From Natrinema amylolyticus_A (GTDB lineage Archaea; Halobacteriota; Halobacteria; Halobacteriales; Natrialbaceae), in NCBI RefSeq assembly GCF_042678045.1, contig NZ_JBHUDI010000006.1, forward strand, positions 179,516 through 243,515: DNA of 64,000 nt, read 5' to 3'. Every line of letters begins with the position of its first letter. Positions within the stretch are counted from its first letter, which is position 1. Under the pieces are notes generated by a model. It was given only the letters and a program-made list of their open reading frames with translations. It was not told the DNA's origin and made no database searches. Below, in pieces: positions 1-8,079 of this stretch. The position numbers and the translations under genes are program-made.

Positions 1-114
1 CGGATCGTCGACGCGGTTCGCACTGCCGTCGATCCGCCAGCCAAGCCGGATCTATACGGCAACGGGAACGCAGCAGCCCGCATCGTCGAGCAACTCGAAC
101 GGAGCGTTCACTGA
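1..114 (+). CDS. wecB: UDP-N-acetylglucosamine 2-epimerase, C-terminal end only (partial)
   Basis: Only the last 37 codons are in the window; the frame is open from base 1 to the TGA at 112-114. The tail reads VDPPAKPDLYGNGNAAARI and then VEQLE. The YGxGxAAxRIVExL pattern is the usual C-terminus of non-hydrolysing UDP-GlcNAc 2-epimerases, which convert UDP-GlcNAc to UDP-ManNAc for surface glycans. The next gene begins one base after the stop, so the two are probably co-transcribed. The assignment rests on the tail motif and on the glycan-gene context; the catalytic part is outside the window. Confidence 0.72.
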   Translation, partial: RIVDAVRTAVDPPAKPDLYGNGNAAARIVEQLERSVH

Positions 115-115
115 G

Positions 116-1114
116 ATGAACAACATGACGGCGAAACGGCCCGCACTGGCCGCCGAATCCATCGAGGGGCTGCCACGGGAGCAGGACGCGCTCCCGGACG
201 ATTCGACGTTCGCGCTCTGTCTGACACACGACGTCGACCGGCCGTACAAGGGGATTCGGTCGCTCTACTACGCGACTCGAGAACGGCCGGCGTATCACCT
301 TCGAACAGCACTCTCGACGGCCAACCCCTACTGGCAGTTCGAGGAGATCATGGCCCTTGAGGACGAGTTGGGTGTGCGCTCGGCGTTTTACTTCCTGAAC
401 GAACAACACCTGCTGGCCGATCGCCCGATCAGGGAGTGGTTTGCACCGGCGAACTGGGTCCAGCACCTCGGCCGGTACGACGTGACCGCACCCGACCTCG
501 TCGACGTCATCCGCGACCTGGACGACGGCGGGTGGGAAGTCGGCCTACACGGCTCGTATCACTCTGCGAACGATCCGGAGCGGTTACGCGAGGAAAAGAC
601 GGTGCTCGAAAACGTCCTCGGCGACTCCGTCACCGGCGGTCGCCAACACTACCTGAAGCTGTCGGTGCCGGAGACGTGGCAGTATCACCACACGATCGGC
701 CTCGCATACGATGCGACGCTCGGCTCGAGTACGGAGTGTGGCTTTCACGCCGGGTACCATCCGCTTCGTCCCTTCGACGACGACTTCCTGGTCTTTCCAC
801 TGACGATCATGGAGCAAGCGCTTCCGGATCCGGCGTCCGCCTTTGTGGCTGCCCGTGAGACCTGTGAGCGGCTCCTGCTGGAAGCCGCAGACAACGGCGC
901 CGTGATGACGGTCCTCTGGCATCCGCGGTATTTCAACGAACGGGAGTTCCCCGGCTACCGGGACTTGTATCAGTGGCTCGTCGAGCGGGCGTCGGAGCTC
1001 GGCGCGTGGATCGGACCGCCGCGTGCACTCTGTGCCGACCGACCAGCGCAAGCGAGCCGTGCAGACGCGACAGCCAACGAGGTCCACTTCACCTACGAGA
1101 GAGCCAACCCATGA
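116..1114 (+). CDS. Polysaccharide deacetylase-like protein (NodB-related)
   Basis: A 332-residue soluble protein without signal peptide. Near residue 36 it has LTHDVDRPYKG, the first NodB motif with its Asp pair. Near residue 140 it has WEVGLHGSYHSA, matching the metal-binding HxxxH motif. A late TVLWHPRYFN segment resembles the last NodB motif. The family removes acetyl groups from N-acetylated sugars. The start is the ATG one base after the epimerase stop; a second ATG three codons on (MTAKR) is equally possible. The stop overlaps the next start (ATGA), so this gene, the epimerase and the downstream surface protein look like one operon. The substrate cannot be read from the sequence. Confidence 0.78.
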   Translation: MNNMTAKRPALAAESIEGLPREQDALPDDSTFALCLTHDVDRPYKGIRSLYYATRERPAYHLRTALSTANPYWQFEEIMALEDELGVRSAFYFLNEQHLLADRPIREWFAPANWVQHLGRYDVTAPDLVDVIRDLDDGGWEVGLHGSYHSANDPERLREEKTVLENVLGDSVTGGRQHYLKLSVPETWQYHHTIGLAYDATLGSSTECGFHAGYHPLRPFDDDFLVFPLTIMEQALPDPASAFVAARETCERLLLEAADNGAVMTVLWHPRYFNEREFPGYRDLYQWLVERASELGAWIGPPRALCADRPAQASRADATANEVHFTYERANP

Positions 1115-2433
1115 CTGGACGACGCCTCACAATTGTCGTACTGATCGGAATGCTGATCGTCGGCGGAATCGGAAGTGCCGCCGGCCAGACACACTCGACT
1201 ACCGGCTCGTCGGCACAGGTGCGTTCGCCACCGGCAGACTCGTACGTCGTCGAACAGGGATCGTTCTGCCAGCCGATCGAGCCGCTGTCAGGAGACGAGA
1301 CGATCGAATCGTTCTACGAGTACCGGAGCCACGAAACCCATTCGGACGACGTCGAGCGGCGCTACAGTTCGTACGGGACGACACACCTCCAGCGCGACAA
1401 CACGAGCACGCTCTTCCTCTACGAGGGGCCCGACGGGGTGAGCCTCGGAACCGTCCACGATCGACTCGGCGGTGAGTCGCCGGGAGCGCTCGTCACGCTC
1501 GAGGCCGCTGGGCTGCCCCACGAGAGCGAGTGGGTGGTGAAAGACGACAACTACACGGGCGAGACGCGAATGGACGAGTACGAACGCGGCGACGGGTGGG
1601 CGTCAGCGTCCTGGGCCTATCGAGACGGACGAACCGATGGCGGTGCGCTGCGAGGCGGCCTCGACGGCGAGTTCGCCGTGACCGTCCACCCTCAGTTTAA
1701 CGAGGACGCGGCGTTTGCCGGATCGGACTTGCCCGTCTCCGGGATTCCAGAGGAGGGCGGAATCGAAGAGTGGGATATGCTCTCCGGCAGCGCCGAGGAC
1801 CCGGATCGGACGTCCCTTCCGTCGCTCGACGAACCGGTCACGATTCGAACCGGCACCTGCGAGGATCCGTCCGTGACGTACGACCGGACCAGCGACGGGA
1901 TCACTGCAACCGTGACGGACGCTTCGTCGGACGACCCCGTCGGCGTGCAACCGACGGCAGGGACGGACGACGGCGTTCGCTTCGAACGGCTCGAACTGAC
2001 CGATATCGAGGGCGATGCGTCGCTCACGTTCGAAAGCCACTTTTCGGAAGTCTCGGAAACACCACCCGCCGACGTTGAGCCGCTTTCGTATCTAACGGTC
2101 ACAGAGCAGTCAGGGACCGATAACGCGTCAGCGACGGTCTCGTTTACCGTCTCGAAAGACCGCCTCGAGGAGCGCGGACTCGAGGCGGACGAGGTTGCAC
2201 TCTACGAGCAACGCGGTGACGAGTGGACCGCCGTCGAAACGACGGTCAGCGACGAGTCCGGCGATGCATATCACTTCGAGGCAGACGCGTCGTCGCTCTC
2301 GAGACTCGCCGTCGCACCGAATCCGGACGCGGCCAGCGCGGGTTCGATCGGACTCGTTGGGATCGGTGTGGGGCTCGCTGCCGGTGCCGTGCTGGGCCTT
2401 GGCTGGCTGGTGACGACGCGCGCCCGTAACTGA
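1111..2433 (+). CDS. Membrane-anchored surface protein with PGF-pre-PGF-like domain
   Basis: Start chosen at the ATG overlapping the previous stop; the longer open frame from 973 runs through the deacetylase gene. The 440-residue product has an N-terminal signal helix (LTIVVLIGMLIVGGIGSAAG), a long acidic extracellular part and a C-terminal transmembrane helix near residues 412-433 followed by TTRARN. Residues 270-405 (YLTVTEQSGTDNASATVSF, then a VALYEQRGDEWTAVET strand pattern) resemble the PGF-pre-PGF domain of archaeal surface proteins. There is no PGF sorting motif before the helix, so it is probably kept by its own anchor. It is likely a cell-surface protein accompanying the glycan genes; the function is unknown. 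Confidence 0.72.
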   Translation: MTGRRLTIVVLIGMLIVGGIGSAAGQTHSTTGSSAQVRSPPADSYVVEQGSFCQPIEPLSGDETIESFYEYRSHETHSDDVERRYSSYGTTHLQRDNTSTLFLYEGPDGVSLGTVHDRLGGESPGALVTLEAAGLPHESEWVVKDDNYTGETRMDEYERGDGWASASWAYRDGRTDGGALRGGLDGEFAVTVHPQFNEDAAFAGSDLPVSGIPEEGGIEEWDMLSGSAEDPDRTSLPSLDEPVTIRTGTCEDPSVTYDRTSDGITATVTDASSDDPVGVQPTAGTDDGVRFERLELTDIEGDASLTFESHFSEVSETPPADVEPLSYLTVTEQSGTDNASATVSFTVSKDRLEERGLEADEVALYEQRGDEWTAVETTVSDESGDAYHFEADASSLSRLAVAPNPDAASAGSIGLVGIGVGLAAGAVLGLGWLVTTRARN

Positions 2434-2755
2434 TCGCACCGTAATAGAGATTCGTTGTCGCTCGTGACGACGAGCCACGCACTATGACTGCGTGGACACT
2501 GCCTGTTGTCCTGTTATCAGATCAGGTTGTGAGACGGTAGTACCGCGACACGACGAGCAAATCCTGAGTCATACTGCCAGACAGAACGACACGAAGATCG
2601 GTCGCTCTGCTGCGGCCGTCTCCGGTGAGACGGCCACGAATTTCCGACCGACTTCGTCTTGACTTCTGTCCGACAGTCTCAGTGAACGGCGGGATTTTCT
2701 CGAGAATCAAAAGGGCGACGGCCGACGACCGTGTCTCAACAGTTAGCCTGTGATA
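2434..2755. other. Convergent intergenic region
   Basis: About 320 bases between two genes that end towards each other. No open frame in it has family features. The main structure is the perfect hairpin at 2614-2635. A short T-containing stretch (attttct) lies near 2695-2701. It probably serves only as a shared terminator region. Confidence 0.5.
2614..2635. terminator. Perfect 9-bp hairpin between convergent genes
   Basis: GGCCGTCTC at 2614-2622 pairs exactly with GAGACGGCC at 2627-2635 around a CGGT loop. It lies between convergent genes and is not followed by a clear T-run. It may be a bidirectional terminator or a processing signal; archaeal termination usually depends on T-tracts, so this is uncertain. 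Confidence 0.4.
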
Positions 2756-3874
2756 TCAATCGCTGCCGACGCCAACGGGTGGTTTCGATTCGGGCGGCGT
2801 CCCCCGGCCGAACTGACGGACTGCGTCGAGATCGTCGACACGACCACGTGCCGTCGCGACGTCGACGAGCAATTCCGTGAGATTCGCCTTGTCCGAGAGG
2901 AAGTCGTTTCGTCGCCGAGTCCACTCCTCGCCGACGCCCTCGTCGCGAAGCAACGTCGTCGAGATATCGACGATCTCGGCGAAGCGAGCCACGTTGTGAA
3001 TCAATCCCTGGTTCTCGAGTTCGACGAAGTTCCCCATATCAGAGTCGCCGACGAACGAATTGGATCGAATCGCTGGCGTCCCGAGCAGCGCCGCCTCGGT
3101 GACCATCGTCTGCGTGTCGGCGATCAACAGCGTCGCCTCCGCGAGCGCGTCGTGGATGAGGGCGGGATGGAGGTCGAACGACCGCGCCGGGAGGTCCTCG
3201 AGATCCACGTTCTTGCCCTCGTCGGAGACGAGGATCGTCGCGTCGTCGCTCAATCGCTCGATGAGCTGGTGGCACTGTTCGTGGGTGATCCCGTCTTTGC
3301 CCACGTCGTGTTGTGAGCCGAACGCATTGAGTCGGAGGATCACGTACGGTTCGTCGGAGGCGACGCCGAGTCGGTCGCGAATCGAGGGGTTCGGGTCGTA
3401 GATTTCCGGATGGAGATACGCGCATTCTTTCAGGCCCGAAAACACGTAGTGGTTCTCCCCGAGGTCCTTCTGGAACGTATTCGGCGTGAGAATGGCGCGA
3501 GCGAACGGCGTCGAAATCGCGTGGTCGAACGACGCCGGTTCGGAATCGATGAGCAACACCGTCGGCGTTCGGATCATCGCACCCGTATGTGCCGCATATC
3601 CACCCATTCCGAAGATCAGATCCGGATCGAACCGTCTCGCCTGCCGGATCGCGCGGACGTAGTGAGCCGGCAGGCGACTCAGTAGCGACTGTTTCGACGT
3701 CCCACAGTAGCCGTAGACCTCGTAGGGCAGGTCGTACCACTCGAGGAGGTCAGTCGTGCAGGTGTAATCTCGAGCGAGGATGCGGACCTCGTGGCCGTCC
3801 GCACGCAGGGACCGGACGGCGTGTTTGTACAGGTGAACGTGTGCTGGCGTGTTCGTGAAGAACAGATATCTCAT
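2756..3874 (-). CDS. DUF354 family protein (GT-B-like glycosyltransferase/epimerase fold)
   Basis: A 372-residue soluble protein starting MRYLFFTNTPAHVHLYK. The opening beta strand followed by PAHVHLYK and GHEVRILARD is the DUF354 signature, a family with the GT-B fold of UDP-GlcNAc 2-epimerases and MurG-like transferases. Further family segments are FGMGGYAAHTG, LIDSEPASFDHA, and late LIADTQTMVTEAALLGTPAI, which corresponds to the nucleotide-sugar side of the C-terminal domain. The ATG at 3874 was preferred over a TTG at 3922, because the extra 16 residues are unlike the family. It points away from the 4.1 kb operon and shares its upstream region. It is likely involved in nucleotide-sugar or glycan assembly. 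Confidence 0.75.
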   Translation of the reverse strand: MRYLFFTNTPAHVHLYKHAVRSLRADGHEVRILARDYTCTTDLLEWYDLPYEVYGYCGTSKQSLLSRLPAHYVRAIRQARRFDPDLIFGMGGYAAHTGAMIRTPTVLLIDSEPASFDHAISTPFARAILTPNTFQKDLGENHYVFSGLKECAYLHPEIYDPNPSIRDRLGVASDEPYVILRLNAFGSQHDVGKDGITHEQCHQLIERLSDDATILVSDEGKNVDLEDLPARSFDLHPALIHDALAEATLLIADTQTMVTEAALLGTPAIRSNSFVGDSDMGNFVELENQGLIHNVARFAEIVDISTTLLRDEGVGEEWTRRRNDFLSDKANLTELLVDVATARGRVDDLDAVRQFGRGTPPESKPPVGVGSD

Positions 3875-4126
3875 CTTGGAAACCACCCGTTCCGTGACGG
3901 AGAATGATATAATCAACCACAATTGTTATCTCGCTCATACCAGTTCGACAGGGACAGTTCACAATACCAGTTGTAACTGGTTACCGACACGACTGTACGG
4001 GGACTCACAGGTATCTCCAAACTGACATCCAACCGGTAGTATCAGCTCCGCAAATCGGTTTACTCGCGTTGCAGCATCTCGGTAGTCATCATATACTAAT
4101 GGAGATACGTGTCCAGACGACGATAG
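3875..4126. promoter_or_regulatory. Divergent promoter region
   Basis: About 250 bases between divergently transcribed genes. It is AT-richer than its surroundings. On the minus side an ATGATATAATCAAC segment near 3903-3916 could be the TATA element of the DUF354 gene. On the plus side tcatatactaa near 4088-4098 is a TATA-like candidate about 30 bases before the plus-strand ATG at 4127. No clear operator repeat was seen. Confidence 0.4.
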
Positions 4127-5494
4127 ATGCAGTTCGACGAGATTCCGTGGCTCGACGTCCAGCGGCGTTCGAGTACCGCTCCTACATCATCGACAGAGCA
4201 GGCCAACGAGTCAACGGCGGGATCCAGACCGGAGGCGACCGTTCATCCGACTGACCGCTATCTGTCCGTGCTCGAATCCACGCTCGAATACGCTCGCCAG
4301 CGAGACTACGTCGGGCCGGATTACGGCGATGGAATGAGCAGCGCTCTCCTGCAAGCACTGCCGGTCGAAAACAGGTGGCTCAACATCGCCGTCCAGGAGA
4401 CTGTCAAACGAGCCCCGGTCGACGTCAGGCCGCTGCTCCGTGTCGAACCCCGGCGAAACTACAAAGGGGGAGCTCTCTTTTCGATGGCGAATCTGAACTA
4501 CCACGAGCTGCTCGCGGAACGCGACGCAGCGCGTGAGCCTGACTTCGATCCGCTCGCCGAAACGAAACGGCTCGCGGATTGGCTCGTCGAGGAACGCTGT
4601 ACCGGTTACAGCGGCTTCTGTGGGGGTCATCGCCACGAGATTCAGCACTTCCACACGAAAGGGGTCCCCAACGACCCCGACATCGTATCGACCGCGTACG
4701 CGGTGAAAGCCTTGTTGCGCGCCGCCCACCTCGACGAGGAGTACGCAGAGATCGCACGCACCGCGACCTCGTTTCTGGTCGACGAGCTGAACTACCGGGA
4801 GGTGCCCGAGGGTGCCAAGATCGATTACCACCTGAACCACCCGGACGACTCCTACACGCTCAACTCCGCCGCACTCGGTGCGAGAATGCTCGTCGACCTC
4901 TACGCGTACTTCGGCGACGACGAACTCCGCGAGCGCGCGACGAAGATCCTCGATCACGTCGCCGCCCACCAGACTGAGCGGGGCGGCTGGCCCTATCGAA
5001 TTCCGACTTCGGCATCACACCTCTCGATGGACAGCCACCACAACGGGTTCATTATCGAGTCCTTCCAGCGCTATCGCGACATCGTCGATTCGGATCGATA
5101 CGCCGACACGCTGTCATCGGCCCTCGAGTTTTACCGGACCGACCTGTTCGAATTGGACGGGGCACCTAACTTCGACGAGAAAAACGCCTATCCCCGCGAC
5201 ATCCACGCCAGCACGCAAGGGATTCTGGTGTTTACCTACGAGGGCGACCTCGAGCTGGCTGATCGAATCCTCCGGTGGGTCCTCGCGAACCTGCAGGCAG
5301 CGGAAGGACAGTTCTACTACCGGAAGTACCGCCACCACACGAAGCGGGTAACGCTGATGCGCTGGTGTCAGGGATGGATGGCCTACGCGCTGTCGGAGTT
5401 TTTGCTGGCCAAGACGGATCGATCACGGATTGGTTCGGCTTCGAACCGTCTCGGTTCGGGCAATGACCGATCAGCAACGGACATCGAGCGATGA
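4127..5494 (+). CDS. Alpha/alpha-toroid (six-hairpin-like) protein of surface-glycan loci
   Basis: A 455-residue soluble protein. It is made of repeated helical hairpins with aromatic turns, for example DPDIVSTAYAVKALLRAA, then YTLNSAALGARMLVDL, ATKILDHVAAHQTERGGW, SMDSHHNGFIIESFQRY and a terminal MRWCQGWMAYALSEFLLAK. That layout, with GGWPY and WMxYALSE turns, is typical of alpha/alpha-barrel proteins such as glycan lyases, unsaturated glucuronyl hydrolases and prenyltransferase-like folds. Conserved Cys and His are seen in YSGFCGGHRHEIQHFH (about residues 165-180). The stop overlaps the start of the glycosyltransferase (ATGA), so they are coupled. No signal peptide, hence cytoplasmic. It could be a glycan-processing enzyme; the reaction is unknown. 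Confidence 0.6.
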   Translation: MQFDEIPWLDVQRRSSTAPTSSTEQANESTAGSRPEATVHPTDRYLSVLESTLEYARQRDYVGPDYGDGMSSALLQALPVENRWLNIAVQETVKRAPVDVRPLLRVEPRRNYKGGALFSMANLNYHELLAERDAAREPDFDPLAETKRLADWLVEERCTGYSGFCGGHRHEIQHFHTKGVPNDPDIVSTAYAVKALLRAAHLDEEYAEIARTATSFLVDELNYREVPEGAKIDYHLNHPDDSYTLNSAALGARMLVDLYAYFGDDELRERATKILDHVAAHQTERGGWPYRIPTSASHLSMDSHHNGFIIESFQRYRDIVDSDRYADTLSSALEFYRTDLFELDGAPNFDEKNAYPRDIHASTQGILVFTYEGDLELADRILRWVLANLQAAEGQFYYRKYRHHTKRVTLMRWCQGWMAYALSEFLLAKTDRSRIGSASNRLGSGNDRSATDIER

Positions 5495-6687
5495 GGCGAT
5501 CGGCCACCTCAACGAGAGCAGATATGGCAGCGACAGAATCAACTACCACGTCACCATCGCCCGAGGCGGGCAGTGCTAATCGACGCTCGAGGCGGTCACG
5601 TCAGAATCAGGAATCTGCGACAGATGGAACGAGTCGGGCTGACGAGCAGCGCATCCTCGTCGTTTCGGGACTGGCCCACAAGAACGAGCGGCATTACGGT
5701 CCACTCGCGGATGTCGCCGGCGAAACGACCCTCGTCTGTCTCGATCCGACGTACGACATCGATTCGGCGAACTACGTCCGAGTCCCGGAAGTCGGTCCAC
5801 GGATCGTTCGGATCGTACTCTTACTTTTCGTTGCCCTCTATGAAGGGTATCGGAACGACTATGATGCGGTCGCGTCGATCTCGCTCGTTCCGTACGGACT
5901 CTACGCGCTCGTATTGAAGACTGTATACGGCTACCCCGCCCATCTCGGAATCATCGGCATCGACCTCGATTACCACGCTAACCAGTGGTACGGCGTGGGG
6001 CCACGGTGGGCGTTCAGGCAGTTCGACGTGGTATCCGTTCCTGGCCCCTCTCATGCCGACCGCCTCGCGCGAGTCGGCGTTCCCGACGAACGAATCGATC
6101 TCCTGACGAACCCGATCGACACCGAAACGTACCGTCCACCGGAAACCGATATCGACACTGACTACGAGTTCGTCTGGGTCGGGCGGTTCAGCGCGGAGAA
6201 GGATCCCTGCCGATTCGTCGACGCGCTCGCCGAACTCGACGCCTCCGGACGAGAGTTTCGAGCAGTTATGGTCGGCGACGGACCACTTCGGTCGGAGGTC
6301 GCCGCCAAGGTCGCTGCGTGCGGGCTGGCAGACTGCGTCGACCTCCCCGGCTGGGTGGACGATCCCCTGGGATATTACTACCGTTCCGATGTCTTCGTTC
6401 TGACGTCGAAGCGGGACGCACTCCCGTTGGTGATGCTCGAGGCAATGGCGACCCAGCTCGCTCCCATCGTTCCGTCGGTAGGATCGATCCCGGACGTCGT
6501 TACCGACGGGGAAAACGGGATCATCGTTCGCGATCGGGATCCCACGACCTTTGCCGCGGCAATGGAATGCTGTCTGGACGATCCAGATTTCCGGCGTTCA
6601 CTCGCAGCAAACGCGACGGCGGTTCGGTCTGACTTCTCACTAGAACGGGCGAGCGAAGACTGGCGGCGTATTCTGACGACACTATAG
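5491..6687 (+). CDS. Glycosyltransferase family 4 (GT-B) protein
   Basis: A 398-residue protein. The C-terminal half is a classical GT4 domain: FVWVGRFSAEKDP near residue 230, MVGDGPLRSEV, DLPGWVDDPLGYYYRSDVF, then SKRDALPLVMLEAMA carrying the E(x7)E-type donor site, and GENGIIV. The N-terminal acceptor domain starts at about residue 54 (ILVVSGLAHKNERHYGPL); the first 50 residues are low-complexity Ser/Thr/Arg and may not all be translated. It transfers a sugar from a nucleotide or lipid donor on the cytoplasmic side. The ATG overlaps the stop of the toroid protein. The stop codon TAG lies inside the terminal CTATAG of a palindromic repeat. Confidence 0.85.
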   Translation: MRRSATSTRADMAATESTTTSPSPEAGSANRRSRRSRQNQESATDGTSRADEQRILVVSGLAHKNERHYGPLADVAGETTLVCLDPTYDIDSANYVRVPEVGPRIVRIVLLLFVALYEGYRNDYDAVASISLVPYGLYALVLKTVYGYPAHLGIIGIDLDYHANQWYGVGPRWAFRQFDVVSVPGPSHADRLARVGVPDERIDLLTNPIDTETYRPPETDIDTDYEFVWVGRFSAEKDPCRFVDALAELDASGREFRAVMVGDGPLRSEVAAKVAACGLADCVDLPGWVDDPLGYYYRSDVFVLTSKRDALPLVMLEAMATQLAPIVPSVGSIPDVVTDGENGIIVRDRDPTTFAAAMECCLDDPDFRRSLAANATAVRSDFSLERASEDWRRILTTL

Positions 6688-6806
6688 TGACGACTGAACA
6701 GATTATACGGACTCCTGTCAGTGGGTGTCGGCGCACCTGCGACCGCCATGCGGGTACGCTGGGGCACAGTGACAGCAGACCGTATGAGGCGGTTACGGCG
6801 GACATC
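6682..6806. repeat. MITE-like palindromic repeat (copy next to GT4 stop)
   Basis: It begins CTATAGTGACGACTGAAC, like the repeats at 25562 and 34741. It contains an inverted pair: TACGGACTCCTGTCAGTGGG near 6707-6726 against CACAGTGACAGCAGACCGTA near 6765-6784. The central GCGACCGCCATGCGG resembles the loop of the palindrome at 27359. The outer 3' end is not clear, so the boundary is approximate. The rest of the spacer to 6926 holds no gene. Confidence 0.5.
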
Positions 6807-6926
6807 CGGCAGCATCATGGCCGAAAGCTGGTCACACATCGAGACACAGCTTGATCGAATAGTCGCGAAATCACTATTCGGTAGTGACTGGATAACAAAA
6901 CAGATCGTCATCACGAGAATAACCAC

Positions 6927-7946
6927 ATGGATGTTGAACGACTGACGCTCGAAGAGTGGGGTGATGCACTCCCCAAAACTGGGTTCGAAGTGTTCCACGA
7001 TCCGGACGCGCTGGCCGTTCTCGACACGCATACCGACGCTGAGCTCACTCTTTATGGGGCCTACAAGGGACAACAAGCAGTTGGGTTGCTCCCAGTTTTC
7101 GTCGGCGAGAAATCGGTCGGTCGGATCGTCTTTTCACCAGCCGTGTCACTTGGCGTTCCCCGTCTCGGGCCGATCATCAATCCGACGAGTCCGAAACGGC
7201 GCAAATGGGAGCGAATCAACAGCGCTCTCGCCGAGGCAGTCACCGACGACCTCGAGGCTGACAAGCGGTCGACGCTCTTCCGGATGACCTGTCCGCTCAC
7301 GTATACCGACCCACGCCCATACGTCTGGAACGACTTCTCAGTGGAACCGGAATTTACGTATGTTGTCGATCTCGAGGGTGTGACCGATCTCGAGGACGCA
7401 ATGATGGGTTTCAGCAAGAGTCTGCGAAACGAAATGCGACGGTATGACGAGATGGAGCTATCGATCGGAACAGAAGGTATCGACGCTGCCCTCCGGATCT
7501 ACGACGACGTAGTGAACCAGTATACGGAATACGACGATACTGCACCGATGTCGCGTCTGTTCCTCCGTGATCTCCTCTCGAACTTGGACGACGACCGCTG
7601 GCGCGTATATGTAGCGCGAACTCCCGATGGGACATATAAAAGCGGAATTATTACGCTCTTTTCAAACGAGCTGGCCTACTACTGGCAAGGCGGCGTCACA
7701 GCGTCGTACGAGAACGTGAGTGTCAATAACCTTCTTCATCGTGTTATTTTAGACGATATCGTCTCTGACCCCTCACTCGAGTCAATAGCTGGGTACGACC
7801 TTGTTGGCGCTAACACTGAACGGCTCTGTGAATACAAGGGGAAGTTCAATGGAGAGCTTCGTCCGTACTATGTCGTCGAGTCGTCAGGCGTTGAGATGAC
7901 ACTCGCAAAAACCCTTCACAGTGCGATGAACAAGTCACTGAAATGA
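6927..7946 (+). CDS. FemAB/BioF2-type GNAT acyltransferase-like protein
   Basis: A 339-residue soluble protein. It is related along its length to the proteins at 20766 and 44552 but is more diverged. Shared features are an N-terminal YGAYKGQQAVGLLPVF strand block, VPRLGPIINP, WNDFSVEPEFTYVVDLEG, the basic helix FSKSLRNEMRRYDEMELSI, YYWQGGVTASYENVSVNNLL and a closing YDLVGANTERLCEYKGKFN. This is the FemAB/BioF2 (double GNAT) layout, whose members add amino acids or acyl groups to cell-wall precursors or polysaccharides. It stands alone between a repeat and convergent genes. Codon use is less GC-biased than that of its two relatives, so it may be a transferred copy. Confidence 0.72.
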   Translation: MDVERLTLEEWGDALPKTGFEVFHDPDALAVLDTHTDAELTLYGAYKGQQAVGLLPVFVGEKSVGRIVFSPAVSLGVPRLGPIINPTSPKRRKWERINSALAEAVTDDLEADKRSTLFRMTCPLTYTDPRPYVWNDFSVEPEFTYVVDLEGVTDLEDAMMGFSKSLRNEMRRYDEMELSIGTEGIDAALRIYDDVVNQYTEYDDTAPMSRLFLRDLLSNLDDDRWRVYVARTPDGTYKSGIITLFSNELAYYWQGGVTASYENVSVNNLLHRVILDDIVSDPSLESIAGYDLVGANTERLCEYKGKFNGELRPYYVVESSGVEMTLAKTLHSAMNKSLK

Positions 7947-8079
7947 CTGTCTGTCTTCTCGATTGCGACTATTCCTGAGAGGTGGCGGGAGTATCAGACG
8001 ATAGCTATCATATGTGTTCGGACGTGAGAAGCTACGACGTTTCGGATTCGCTTACCGTCCGAGTGCCAGTGAGCGGCGG

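Noticed and set aside
973..1110. Upstream extension of the PGF-pre-PGF-like protein
   Set aside because: It overlaps the deacetylase gene; the signal peptide begins at ATG 1111.
2614..2635. ORB-like box because of TCCGGTGAG
   Set aside because: Only a few bases match the box; the sequence is explained by the perfect hairpin.
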